NCBI RefSeq assembly: GCF_963082655.1
Contig: NC_081554.1
Span: 63,888,602 to 63,952,601, forward strand
From: Stomoxys calcitrans
Taxonomy: Eukaryota > Arthropoda > Insecta > Diptera > Muscidae
Length of the DNA: 64,000 nucleotides
Direction: 5' to 3'
Notes under the pieces: generated by a model
What the model saw: only the letters and a program-made list of their open reading frames with translations
Databases searched by the model: none
What the model was told of the DNA's origin: nothing
Shown here: positions 1 through 10,924 of the stretch, in pieces
How positions within the stretch are numbered: the stretch's first letter is position 1
How the letters are laid out: each line of letters opens with the position of its first letter
Made by a program: the position numbers and the translations under genes

Positions 1-1807
1 TGCACCTTTTATGACCTCAAAACTAAAAACCTAGAGATCGGTCTATATGGCTGCTATATCCAAATCTGGTCCGATCTAGGCCAAATTGACGAAGGATGTC
101 AAAGGGTCTCAGATAACTCACTGTCCCAAATTTCAGCAAAATCGAAAAATAAATTTGGCTTTTATGGGCCTAAGACCCTAAATCGGAGGATCGGTCTATA
201 TGGCAGCTATATCCAAATCTGGACCGATCAGGACCAAATTGACGAAGGATGTCGAAGTGCCTAACACAACTCAATGTTCCAAATTTCAGCAAAATCAGAC
301 GATAAATGTGGCTTTTATGGGCCTAAGACCCTAAATCGGCGGATCGGTCTATAAGGCAGCTGTATCCAAATCTGAACCGATCAGCGCCAAATTGATGAGG
401 GATCTCGAAGGGCCCAACACAACTCACTGTCCCAAATTTAAGCAAAATCGGGTAATAAGTGTGGCTTTTATGGACCTAAGACCCTAAATCGGAGGATCGG
501 TCTATATGGCAGCTATATTCAAATATGAACCGATCTCGACCAAATTAACGAAGGATGTCGAGGAGCGTAACGTAACTCACTTTCTCAAATTTCAGCAAAA
601 TCGGGCAATAAATGCGCCTATTATGGCCCCAAAACCCTAAATAGGAGGATCGGTCTGTATGGCAGCTATATCCAAATCTGGACCGATCTGGGCCAAACTA
701 ACGAAGGATGTCGAGGAGCCTAATACAACTCACTGTCCTAAATTTCAGCAAAATTGGATAATAAGCGTGGCTTTTATGGGCCTTAGACCCAAAATCGTCA
801 GATCGGTCTATATGGCAGCTATATCCAAATCTGGACCGATCTGAGCCAAACTAACGAAGGATGTCGAGGGGCCTAACACAACTCACTGTCCAAAATTTCC
901 ACAAACTTGGATAATAAGTGTGGCTTTTATGGGCCTAAGACCCAAAATCGGCGGATCGGTCTATATGGCAGCTATATCTAAATCTGGACCGATCTGGGCC
1001 AAACTAACGAAGGATGTCGAGGGGCCTAACGCAACTCACTGTCGCAAACTTCAGCAAAATCGGATAATAAATGTGGGTTTTATGGGCCTAAGACCCTAAA
1101 TCGGAGGATCGGTCTGTATGCCAGCTATATCCAAATTTGGACCTATCTGGGCCAAATTGACAAAGGACGTCGAACAGCGTAACGCAACTCACTGTCCCAA
1201 ATTTCCGCAAAATCGGGCAATAAATGAGCCTATTATGGCCCCAAAACCCTAAATCGGAGGATCGGTCTATATGGCAGCTATATCCAAATCTGGACCGATC
1301 TAGCCCATATTGACGAAGGATATCAAAGGGCCTCAGATAACTCACTGTCCCAAAATTCAGCAAAATCGGATAATAAATGTGGCTTTTATGGGCCTAAGAC
1401 CCAAAATCTTAGGATCGGTCTATATGCCAGCTATATCCAAATCCGGACCGATCTGGGCCAAACTAACGAAGGATGTCGAGGGGCCTAACACAACTCACTG
1501 TCCAAAATTTCCACAAACTTGGATAATAAGTGTGGCTTTAATGGGTCTAAGACCCAAAATCGGCGGATTGGTCTATATGGCAGCTATATCTAAATCTGGA
1601 CCGATCTGGGCCAAATTGACGAAGGATGTCGAAGGGCCGAACACAACTCACTGTCTCAAAATTCAGCGAAATCGGATAATAAATGTTGCCTTTATGGATC
1701 CAAAACCCTAAATCGGAGGATCGACCTATATGGCAGCTGTATTCAAATCTGAGCCGATCTCGGCTAAATTAACGAAGGATGTCGAAGAGCCTAACACAAG
1801 GCACTGT
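1..1807. repeat. 153-bp tandem array inside DINE-like element
   Basis: The marker TCGGTCTATA (or a one- or two-base variant) recurs at 191, 344, 497, 650, 803, 956, 1109, 1262, 1415, 1568 and 1721, exactly 153 bp apart each time. Monomers differ by scattered substitutions but show no net length change. 153 is 51 codons, so a frame can stay open across units, giving repetitive pseudo-peptides; these are not genes. Confidence 0.95.
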
Positions 1808-2097
1808 CCCAAATATATCAAGATATAGTCCGATATAGCCCATCTTCGAACTTAACCTCCTTATGGACAAAAAAAGAATCTGTGCAAAGTTTCAGCTCAA
1901 TATCTATTTTTTTTAAAGACTGTAGCGTGATTTCAACAGACAGACGGAGAGACGGGCGGACATGTCTAGATTGTCTTAGAATTTTACGCTGATCAAGAAT
2001 ATATATACTTTATAGGATCGAAAATAGATATTTCGATGTGTTGCAAATAGAATGACAAAATGAATATACCCCCATCCTTCGGTGGTGGGTATAAAAA
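1..2097 (-). mobile_element. DINE-1-like (Helentron-type) element, cut by window start
   Basis: The right end carries the hallmark 5' terminus in reverse: a core with CAAGAATATATATACTTTAT, GACAGACGG microsatellite bases, then ATACCCCCATCCTTCGG and GTGGTGGGTATAAAAAG ending near 2097. The rest, leftwards, is a tandem array. Core, microsatellite and terminus match the known arrangement of Drosophila DINE-1/INE-1, non-autonomous relatives of Helentrons. The 3' hairpin end lies outside the window. No protein is encoded; the short open frames are by-products of a repeat length divisible by three. Confidence 0.85.
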
Positions 2098-2105
2098 GGA
2101 CCATG

Positions 2106-2830
2106 ATTGGCGGATCTGCACCTGGAATGTCCGCACTCTTTATAGAGAAGGTGCAGTATACGCGCTGGCGGAGAAGTACAAGGCAGATATTACCGCCATA
2201 CAGAAAGTGCAATGGACTGGGAATGGCGGCACTGCAACACCAAACGGTGACGAACTATACAAGAGCTGCCATAACACGAGGCATGAATTTGGATGTGGAT
2301 TTGTGGTTAGTCTCCAGCTTTACTCCGCTGGATGAGAGGCTAGCCACAATCCGCATAAAAGCCAAATTCTTCAACATCAGCCTGATTTGCGCCCATGCCC
2401 TGACGGAAGACAAAGACGAGCAGACCAAGGATATTTTCTACGAGCGTCTAGACAGAGAATATGACCGCTGTCCCGCCTATGATGTTAAAATCGTTTATAA
2501 TTTTAATGCGAAGTTAGGGAAGGAAGACATTTTTGGTCCAACATTCGGAAAGTTTAGCTTCCACGAGATTACGTCCAGTAATGGGATGAGGCTGATAGAT
2601 TTCGCCGCGGCAAAAAACATGGTAGTTAGTAGCACCAGATTTCAACACAAGAATATTCACAAAGCCACATGGCTGTCACCCGATCAAAACACGAGAAACC
2701 AAATTGATCACGTTGTGATAGATGGAAGGCAGTCGTCCATCGATCCATGGAGCGAATATAGATTCGGATCATTACCTTGTTGCAGCAAAGGTTCGCACCC
2801 GTTTGAACATGACGAGGAAAGTACGATCTG
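2106..2830 (+). pseudogene. RTE apurinic-like endonuclease domain, inactivated
   Basis: Translation begins ICTWNVRTLYREGA, the usual start of the EEP-family endonuclease of RTE elements, and later reads NQIDHVVIDGRQSS, which carries the C-terminal catalytic Asp-His pair. The domain is split between two frames near 2320. In the family the early motif is normally ALQE.RW; here it is AIQKVQW, so the metal-binding Glu has become Lys. The usual GDFNAK motif reads YNFNAK, losing another catalytic Asp. The nuclease is therefore almost certainly dead. Family comparison is from memory, not an alignment. Confidence 0.8.
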
Positions 2831-3119
2831 ACACTGCACGGAAGCTGGACATTGAAAAGCTGCAAACACAACAAATGGCAGCGGCATACTCCACTCGACT
2901 GACCCAACTGCTTGATGAAAGCACTCCTTGTTTCGATGGTATAATGGCGCAGGGGCAAACTATTGCCCACTCCATGCAAAATGTCGCGAAATCCGTACTT
3001 GGGTACCGAAAGGCCCCTCCATGAAACCCATGGTACGACCAAGAGTTTCGAAATGCTACTGAAGCCATGAATGCGGCACACAGAGCAACCCTGCAATCAG
3101 TAGCAACGCGCCAGATGAA

Positions 3120-3170
3120 GGAGAGATATCGAGAGAAAAGGAGAGGTATCGGGAGAAAAGGAGATACGTC
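3120..3170. repeat. Two-copy short tandem repeat in RTE linker
   Basis: Two adjacent near-copies of a ~21-bp unit, GAGAGATATCGAGAGAAAAG and GAGAGGTATCGGGAGAAAAG, lie between the endonuclease and reverse transcriptase regions. This is probably a local slippage duplication within the LINE. Confidence 0.7.
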
Positions 3171-3349
3171 TATTCCGCAGAAAGAAAAAATAAATGGAAA
3201 GACGTGAGTGTGAGTGAATTTAGATATACAGGAGTCAGAATGAAGTCCGGGAATTCTAACAAAGAATTAAACATCAAACTGATGGCTTTGCTGCAGACAC
3301 ATCCTCCTGCAGAGACAAAGAAGGAAATCGGGTAACTGACACAGATAAC

Positions 3350-4400
3350 ATGCTGAGGACATGGAAAGAACATTTTATCCAACTGCTAGTGTCCGACGTT
3401 GGCGGAGAAGAGGATACCGCAGAACCAATCCTTGATGATGGTATGGAATGTTTACCTCCTAGTCAGAATGAGGTCCAAGTAGCAGTGAGCCGACTAAAGA
3501 ACAACAAGGCAGCAGGAGCCGACGGATTACCCGCTGAACTATTTAAGACCGGAGGCGACACGCTGATAAGGCGTATGCATCAGCTTATCTGCGCAATCTG
3601 GCTAGAAGAACACATACCAGATGAATGGAACCTCAGCATACTATGTCCCGTACACAAAAAAAAAAAGGCAAGACGGAATGTGCCAACTACAGAGGAATAA
3701 GTCTCCTCCCCATCGCATACAAGATACTTTCGAGCGTACTGTGTGAAAGATTAAAACCTAAAGTCAATGAGATAATTGGGCCCTATCAATGCGGCTTTAG
3801 ACCTGGTAAATCCACCCTAGACCAGATATTCACACTGCGCCAAATCCTGGAAAAGACCCGAGAAGGACAAATCAACACCTACCACCTCTTTGTTGACTAC
3901 AAAGCCGCCTTCGATACTCCTTTACGTTCAAAGGGTATTTCAAGCCATGTCTGAGTTTGGTATCTCTACAAATCTCTACAAAAACACTGCGCCAAATCCT
4001 GGATAAGACCCGAGAAGGACAAATCAAAACCTACCATCTCTTTGTTGACTACAAAGCCGCCTTCGATACTCATTTACGTTCAAAGGTATTTCAAGACATT
4101 TCAAGTCATTAATACTCAAGCCATTAGACTCTGCAGGATGACACTTGCTGATATGCGTTCCTCAGTAAGAATAGGAAAGAATCTCTCCGAAGCGTTTAAT
4201 ACGTAACGAGATTTCTGACAAGTTGACAGCCTACCGTGTGATTTCTTTAATATCCTGCTGGAGAAGATTATACGAGATGCAGATGTGAATAGATATCCCA
4301 CACTAATCACACGAGAACACATGCTACTCGCCTATGCCGACGAGTACTTGGAGTATTTGAGAGAAATATTCTTCGTAAAGTATATGAACCAATGGAGATT
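3350..4400 (+). pseudogene. RTE reverse transcriptase domain, frameshifted
   Basis: Recognisable blocks in order: SRLKNNKAAGADGLPAELFK, then after a frameshift in an A-run near 3660 NYRGISLLPIAYKILSSVL, GFRPGKSTLDQIF and the motif A region FVDYKAAFD. Around 4321 the frame reads LLAYADEYLE, the position of the catalytic YADD box; the second Asp is Glu here. The domain is interrupted near 3945 by a stop and a partial tandem duplication. Enzymatic activity is not plausible. Its order after an endonuclease supports an RTE LINE rather than an LTR element. Confidence 0.85.
3833..4092 (+). repeat. 151-bp offset partial duplication in RTE RT
   Basis: The segment starting CACTGCGCCAAATCCTGG at 3833 recurs at 3984 and runs through the motif A region (TTGTTGACTACAAAGCC) in both copies. 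The second copy differs by a handful of bases, so the duplication is old. It breaks the RT frame. Confidence 0.85.
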
Positions 4401-4731
4401 ATAGTCGACGTATGAACCACGAGCTGTATGAGCTGTATGACGACGATAGCATAGTTACACGCTTCAAAATACAACGGCTGCCTTGGCAAGGTCATGTTGT
4501 CAGAATGGATGAAGAAGCTTCAGCAAAGAAGTCTTTTGGAGGCAAACACGGTGGCAAATCGTGAAGACCAAAAGCCCGATGGTAAGATCAAGTGGTGGGA
4601 GACACCTCGAAACTTGGTGTCAGAGATTTTAGAATGAGCACAGAAGATCGAGGCGCTTGGAACACTATTCTACGTTCGGCTAGTGGAACAAATATTCTGT
4701 CATAGCCAATTAAAGTAAAAAAGTAAATGAA
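4400..4731 (+). pseudogene. RTE C-terminal region and 3' tail
   Basis: The plus frame reads MNHELYELYDDDSIVTRFK and then QRLPWQGHVVRMDEEA, the conserved tail of RTE ORF2 downstream of the RT. Near 4640 the phrase EDRGAWNTILR corresponds to the usual last residues. The coding part is followed within about 30 bp by a short AT-rich tail, typical of the very short RTE 3' UTR. Confidence 0.8.
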
Positions 4732-5844
4732 ATAATTCAACTGGGTTAACTTGTTGGCTATATCAGACCGATTGACCCATTAACCGAACCTTTTTCAAGC
4801 GTTTCGATCTCTTTCTCATATTTCCAACACATCTAACTTTGACATGTCTGCACATGCTTTTTCCTTTAGTTTCAGTTCTCTCCCTCTGGAGATCGTATTA
4901 AAATATGAAAACACCCCATCCTTTGGTGCTGGGTTGAAAAAATTACATACCGTTTGGTTTGTTATAAAAAATTTTGAAAAACAAATTAAAAACATTTAGT
5001 TTAGATTTTTGGACTGACATGAATGCAAATCATCAACTTTATGAACATTTCATGCAACCCAAAAAAGTATGTGTGATCCTTTAATGGCTCATTTCTAAGC
5101 TCATTGTGTCACGATGTCATGACCAAATACAAAAGAGGCGTGTGCGGCACACGTATGTTGCTCCGAAATAATGTCCTTTGTGGTAGTTGCTAGAGAAGCT
5201 TTGCAATGGCATATGAATATCAAATAAAGTTTGAAGTTTTAGATGTGGCATTAGAAAGAATTAGATAGTTCATATGGTTATCATTGTGCTGGTTGGTAGT
5301 GACTACTTTACTATTGATGCCAATGGCGTAGGAAAAGGAGGAACTGGCAATAATATTTATAATAGCTTTCATCATATTAATGCCCTTCTGAAATTACAGG
5401 GAAATTTTTACTCATTTCATAATTTTTTGTTGTTGTTTTTTACTAGCTCCGATTTTTTTTTGCCACCTCAATGTCTTACCCCGAAGACTCGCCTGCCATG
5501 CGAATGCAGAACCTATCTCCATACGCTTGCTTTTATGTGTTTTTGTGTGCGCAAGTATTCCTTCATTTAACTTCAAAAGCGGAAGCGGAAATGTCAGAAA
5601 ATTAGTTTATGGTTTCAAATATGACAATGCGCTTATGCATGACAGATGAAATGATGCACGGACAAGCAACTAAGAGCAGCCCGCAAGAATGATGAATGAG
5701 CGGCCATAGAGTGCGAATTAATATGACAGGCACTAACCAACCAACACAGGCACACACGCTCACTCTCCTCATGTGCTCTAAATAAAGCCAAAGTCCATAT
5801 ACTATATAAGTCCTTGCATACACAGCGGAAGTAGCGTGACTTAA

Positions 5845-5875
<31 letters not shown>

Positions 5876-6170
5876 TGTTGTTTTCATTGCTGATGGGCAA
5901 AATTAGGAAATGTGAACTTAACATCCGCTTGTGTGTACTTTTGCAAAAGGCTTGCATTTACGTAAGTAAGCAAGCCAGCATGCAACCATACTCCGATGAG
6001 GAAATCTAATAACGTCAAAAAGCCAAAGGACAATTTTATGTGAGATGAGGAAAATGCCATTGTCTTAAAATAATACAAATTAAATAAAGACATGTGTTAG
6101 TCGCGGGAAGAAAAACAAATAGGGACAGGGTTTATTTTGAGATTTGCAGGAACGTTCTTGGAATAGAATA
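4732..6170. other. AT-rich region without recognised gene
   Basis: No protein family or element terminus was recognised. A degenerate match to a DINE terminus (CACCCCATCCTTTGG near 4912) may be an old remnant. A plus-strand open frame at 5274-5570 is not recognised and has no supporting context. A CA microsatellite lies at 5845-5872. The region could be intronic or intergenic. Confidence 0.5.
5845..5872. repeat. (CA)n microsatellite
   Basis: Uninterrupted alternating AC run of about 28 bp. Confidence 0.95.
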
Positions 6171-6174
6171 CAAA

Positions 6175-7236
6175 GTACAGTGGGTGCAAAAAAATGGAAA
6201 AATTTATAGACCGACCGATAATGGACCATACTTGGCACAGTTGTTGAGAGTCATAACAGAACACTATGTGCAAAATTTCAGCCAAATCGGACAAAAATTG
6301 CTTCTTCCAGGTGCTCAAGAAGTGAAATCGGGAGGTCCATTTATATGGGAGCTATATCAGGTTCTTGACCCATTTAAACCATACTTAGCACAGATGTTGG
6401 ATGTCATAGGGGAACACTGTGTGCAAAATTTCAGGCAAATCAGACAAGAATTTAGGCTTCCAGGGGCTCAAGAAGTCAAATCGGGAGAACAGTTTATATG
6501 GGAGCTATATCAACTTATGGACCGATTCCAACCGTACTTGGCTTCGTTATTGGCAGTCATACCCGAACACTACGTGCAAAATTTCAGCCAAATCGGACAG
6601 AAATTTCGGCTTCCAGGAGCCCAAGAATGTTAATCGGAAGATCGGTTGATATGGGAGCTATATCAGGTTATAGACCGATTTAGACCATACTTAGCACAGT
6701 TGTTGGATGTCATAGGGGAATACTGTGTGCAAAATTTCAGGCAAATCAGACAAGAATTGAGTCTTCCAGGGGCTCAAGAAGGCAAATCGGGAGATCGGTT
6801 TATATGGGAGCCATATCAGGTTCTTGACCGATTTAAGTCATAACAGAACACCGTATGCATAATGTCAGCGAAATCTGACAAAATTGCGGCTTCTAAGGGC
6901 TCATGAAGCCAAATTGACAGATCGGTTCATATGGGAGCTATATCAGGTTATATACCGATATGGACCGAGCTTGGCACAATTACTGGAAGTCATAACATAA
7001 CACTATGTGCAAAATTTCAGCCGAAAATTGCGGCTTCTAAGGCTTAAGAAGTCCAATCGGGAGATCGGTTTATATGAGTTTATGTCTATATCAATATTAA
7101 GTATCTGTGCAAAGTTTCAAGCGGCTAGTTTTACGCATTCGGTCACTATCATGATTTCGACAGACTGACGGACATGGCTAGATAGATAGACTCAGTACGT
7201 CGAGTCGATCGAGAATATATATACTTTATGGGGTCT
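6175..7236 (-). mobile_element. DINE-like element, 153-bp array plus core, truncated
   Basis: Monomers of the GTCCGATTTGGCTGAAATTT subfamily (seen here in reverse complement) are spaced 153 bp apart; TCGGGA or its equivalent falls at 6328, 6481, 6634 and 6787. The array runs into the core (GACTGACGGACATGGC, GAGAATATATATACTTTATG) and stops at 7236, before the usual terminal inverted segment. It abuts the next element head to head. Confidence 0.85.
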
Positions 7237-8066
7237 TATATTCTTGATCGTCGCGACATTTTAAATCGAACTAGCCATGTCTGTCCGTCTGTCGGTCGAA
7301 AGCACGCTAACTTTTAAAGGAGTAGAGCTAGCCGCTTGAAATTTTGCTCAAATGTGTAGGTCGGTTGGGATTGTAAATGGATCAAATCGGTCCATGTTTT
7401 GATATAGCTGCCATATAAACCGATCTTGGGTTTTGACTTCTTGAGCCTGTAGAGGGCGAAATTTTCGTCCGATTTGACAGAAATTGTGCACGTTGTGTTC
7501 TGGTATCACTTCCAACATTTCTGCGAGGTATGGTCCAAATCGGTTTATAACCTGGTAAAGGTGCCATATAAACCGATCTTGGGTCTTGACTTCTTAAGCT
7601 TTTAGAAGGCGTAATTCTTATCTGATTTGGCTAAAATTTTACATGAGGTGTTTTGATATGATTTCCAAAAACTGTGGTAAGTATGGCGCAAATCGGTCCA
7701 TACCCTTATATAGCTGCCATATAAACCGATCCGGGATCTTGACTTCTTGAGCAGCTGGAGGGCGCAATTCTCATCGGATTTGGCACAAATTTTGTACAAC
7801 GGCTTTTCCCATGGCCTTCAACAAACGTATGGAATATGGCCTGAATGGATCTATAACGTGATACAGCTCCCATATAAACCGATCTGCCGATTTTGCTTCT
7901 AGTGCCCCGAATCGGACTATAACTTGATATAACTCCTCCTCCGTCGTTATTCATAATTTTTTGTTTGCCTAAAAAGAGATACTGCGTAAAGAACTCGACA
8001 GATGCGAGCCTTGGTGGAGGGTATATAAGATTCGGCCCGGCCGAACTTAGCACGCTCTTACTGGTT
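7237..8066 (+). mobile_element. DINE-like element with complete 3' end
   Basis: Starts abruptly inside the core (TTATATTCTTGATCGTCGCG), continues through CTAGCCATGTCTGTCC and tandem monomers of the CCGATCTTGGGTCTTGAC subfamily, and ends with TGGTGGAGGGTATATAAGAT, the hairpin TTCGGCCCGGCCGAA and a pyrimidine-rich tail. The 5' terminus is missing. It is joined head to head to the preceding copy. Confidence 0.88.
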
Positions 8067-8089
8067 TTTTCTGTTCACATGTGTATGTG

Positions 8090-8184
8090 CATATTCTTTA
8101 TAAGGTCGCATATCAATATTTCGTGATGCTACAATCGAAATGACTAGAATAGTATACGGACATCCTGTGGTGGAGAGTATTAAA
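8090..8184 (-). mobile_element. Old DINE 5'-end fragment
   Basis: Contains degenerate core and terminus: CTTTATAAGGTCGCATATC, a diverged CAATATTTCGTGATGCTAC, and CATCCTGTGGTGGAGAGTAT. Orientation is opposite to the complete 3' end just to its left. Confidence 0.65.
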
Positions 8185-8269
8185 ATTGTCCGGTATGAAA
8201 GCCTTGTTTTCCAACATAATTCGTTTTGTTTCTTATAACTGCTAAATGGGTGTACGCATTTGCCTTTTT

Positions 8270-8558
8270 TGTGATCCATATAAACATGTTGCAAATGAAA
8301 ATAATTAAAATGTTGAAAAAATGCTGTTAAAGCAACATTTCTCTTTCCAAAATAATTTTGAATCAGCAACATATAAACATGTTGCCCATGAAAATGATTC
8401 AAAAGTTGAAAGAATGTTGTTAAAGCAACATTTCTCTTTCCAAAATAATTTTAAATCAGCAACATATAAACATGTTGCCAATGAAAATGATTCATATGTT
8501 GAAAAAATGTTCTTAAAGCAACATTTCTCTTTCCAAAATAATTTTAAATTAGCAACTA
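8270..8558. repeat. 93-bp tandem repeat, three units
   Basis: The motif AGCAACATTTCTCTTTCC starts at 8331, 8424 and 8517, a spacing of exactly 93 bp. Each unit also carries ATAAACATGTTGCCAATGAA. Because 93 is 31 codons, both strands show repeating open frames (for example QHFSFQNNF), but no start context or flanking gene supports translation. It differs from the DINE monomers. Confidence 0.9.
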
Positions 8559-9820
8559 CTCTCTCAACAAACCACTGTAAGAAGCTTATCAACATATGTA
8601 GCTAAACGCAACATATGTATGTACTTAAGCCACTCAACATACTCTTTAAATGTAACAGCATCAGTCATTTAACAGTCACCACCTGAGTTAACATCGCCTA
8701 ACGAAAGTATGTATGTTCATACTTTCAACCAAAATATAACAAAAAAAAGTTGGTACTATTTGGTTGCAACCATGACAAGGTGGACGGACCCTTGTGAAAC
8801 ATAACTTCCTATTGTAATCTTGTATTTTATTGAAAGAAGTAAAATCATTCATCGTTTGCTAAGAGAACAGTGAGATAATAGGATTTAAATAAGACTTACC
8901 TTATCTTGTGGATCTCAACACCTTAGCCAAATCGTAACTTTTACTTATTTTGCCAATGCTGCCTTCTCTTATTTTCTTCTTCCAATTGCCGTTGCTACGT
9001 TAAACTGCCAAACAAAACAATAACAACACGTTGATGTTTCTCTATACATGTTTCACTATACATGTATCTCCATGCATGCTTCTCTATACATGTTTCTGTA
9101 CTCATTTTATGGCATACACACACCAAGATCTTGTTCTCAGACCATTTCCAAAAGTATATAAAAGGCAAACATCCACCACTACAAGACAAAAGAAATAAAG
9201 GCAAAGTTTAACTTTAAAATTAAGCACTTTTCGCACAATTTTTCAACAATGAAATCACTTGGTATTACTTAAATATGTTTAAGAAAAACAAATTCATCAA
9301 ATGTTTATAGTTTTTTGATTTTTTTCCCCACTTTTTGACGCGTTTTCTTAAGCGCTTCACAAACACAACCGGTCACTTTAAACACGCGAGTAAAACTAGT
9401 AGAAAGTCCCGAAAATAGTAAAGTTTGCTTTTGACAGCCGTGTGGTGAATTTAAAATTTTGTGAGAGGACCTATTAAGATGGATGGTGAGACGTTGACGG
9501 TATGTATTAAGAAGGGGAATAAGCAAAGGTAGGGTAAGTGCAAAACTATGCAAAACATTATGTTAAAAAAAAGATCAATAAACGACAATAGCATTCTCTG
9601 CTCTCCTTGTAAGCAAAAATATTTAAGCTGAGTATACAGATTACGTCAGAATTACACTTGGCGAGAGGGTGTCCATCAACTAGTTCAAAAGTGCCTTTTT
9701 GTGAAGGTATCGAATTGATAAGTTACGAAAGGTAAAAAAAATTTTAAAATTTTTAATTATAAATAACTTCTAACGGTAAAGGACAATAGAAAGAAAAAAA
9801 TATATGTTCTTACACTTTTA
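8559..9820. other. AT-rich region, no gene recognised
   Basis: Holds a short degenerate repeat of CTATACATGTTTC near 9040-9095 and otherwise only AT-rich sequence. Open frames here are short and unrecognised. Confidence 0.5.
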
Positions 9821-9824
9821 TACG

Positions 9825-10640
9825 GATGGTAAGGTCACGAACAGTCTTGCAGGGTAAAAGGAAAATTAACGCCATCTCTGAGGATGCATCGTTTGGGTGC
9901 CGGGCCTTAACGGAGTAAGGGGCCAGTCGATTTGGCGATAAAGGCCAGACGACTGCCGTCAATAAATTTGGATAACCCGAAGCCTTTCGGGTAGACGCAA
10001 TCCGAGTTGATGGTATTGGCGACGAATGCGAAATGGCAAAATCCGCATCGTTTGGGTGTCGGGCCATAACGGAGTAAGAGGGAATGAAAGGACAGGCGAT
10101 TTGGCGGTGAAGGCCAGAGGACGTCCGTCAATAAACTTGGGTAACCCGAAGCCTTTCGGGTCGACGCAATCCGAGTTAAGGGTGTGGGCGAGGAATGCCC
10201 ATGCAAGCCTGAAAATCCTATGGGGGATCCAGATCGTGAGAAGACGAACCTATTATTGAAAGAAAGTAAGAAGGAGGTCAGTATAGCTATTGGTATCATA
10301 ACGGGACACATAGGACTACGAGCTCACTTGTGAAAAATCGGTGCGGCAAGTGATAGCATGTGTAGGGCATGCGGGAAAGATGATGAGACGTTGGAGCATT
10401 TCCTTTGTCATTGCTCGACTTTCGCGTCTAACAGATACCGCCACTTAGGTGGGGACACCATACCAGACATGAATAAACTAAGGGGAGTGGCATGGAAAAC
10501 AATTAAGGATTTTGTTAGTAGCACGGTATTTTTAACTAAGATTTTCTTTTTCGAGGTTTTTTTTAGGTATATGTCTATAGTAGAATGGGGCGGATTAATA
10601 TATGCACCCTCTTTTCAACCTAACCTATACATTTTTATTC
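9825..10640 (+). pseudogene. LOA-like LINE 3' portion (RNase H and zinc-knuckle tail)
   Basis: Encodes, with frame breaks, VRSRTVLQ and ISEDA, then a second copy of the RNase H C-terminus reading RIVWVSGHNGVRGNERTGD. Downstream (10358 on) is CRACGKDDETLEHFLCHC, the Cys/His motif found at the end of many LOA/I-group LINE proteins, then GVAWKTIKDFV. The 3' untranslated part reads GAATGGGGCGGATTAATAT and ends with a TAACCT-like tail near 10630. RNase H in such elements removes the RNA strand after reverse transcription. This copy is 5' truncated and internally duplicated. The LOA call is by remembered similarity; a related Jockey-superfamily clade is possible. Confidence 0.8.
9886..10203 (+). 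repeat. 159-bp tandem duplication in LINE RNase H
   Basis: GCATCGTTTGGGTG starts at 9886 and again at 10045. Both copies continue through CCCGAAGCCTTTCGGGT. Only the second copy keeps a readable GHNGVRGNER motif; the first has a deletion that removes the N of GNER. Confidence 0.85.
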
Positions 10641-10924
10641 GTTGCCCCTTTTAGGGACGCTAAAAAAATTGGATTTTCTGGTAGCCGGCTTTTGAGTGCC
10701 AGGGGAAAGGGCTCTTCTGCTGTCTTCAGAAATCATATTTGCAGATCGGTTTATGAGGAAAATATATCAAATTTTTGTCCGGTATATCCTATTTTCGAAA
10801 TTAACTTGCCTATGGATTAATCAAAAGTCTGTACTACGTTGGACGCCTTCTTGGTGCAGAACTTACGTTGGCCTTTTGTGATGCTCAACGCCAGGATTCT
10901 AATACATCTTCAGTTTAGTCTATA
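10641..10924. other. Unassigned spacer
   Basis: No recognised protein or element terminus. Short overlapping plus-strand open frames look incidental. Confidence 0.4.

Larger units (their letters stand above)
2098..4731 (+). mobile_element. Decayed RTE-clade LINE
   Basis: An endonuclease-like segment, an RT-like segment and a C-terminal tail lie in order on the plus strand in different frames, with stops. The tail encodes a peptide like RGAWNTIL and the element ends with GTCATAGCCAATTAAAG and a GTAA-rich tail, as RTE elements commonly do. The left edge abuts a DINE terminus with no clear 5' UTR, so the 5' end is missing or was displaced. RTE proteins nick DNA and reverse-transcribe their RNA at the nick; this copy cannot do so. 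Confidence 0.85.

Noticed and set aside
659..1711. Plus-strand open frames with repeating peptides such as MAAISKSGPIWAKLTKDVE
   Set aside because: They are translations of the 153-bp DINE monomer, which is 51 codons long and so stays in frame. No start context, no family, same text on non-coding copies.
2626..3096. Minus-strand frames across the RTE region
   Set aside because: Shadows of the plus-strand endonuclease and linker coding sequence.
5274..5570. 98-codon plus-strand frame as a host gene
   Set aside because: Not recognised, phenylalanine/serine-rich and includes T-run translation; no supporting signals.
8305..8605. Open frames on both strands with QHFSFQNNF and similar repeats
   Set aside because: Direct consequence of a 93-bp tandem repeat (31 codons).
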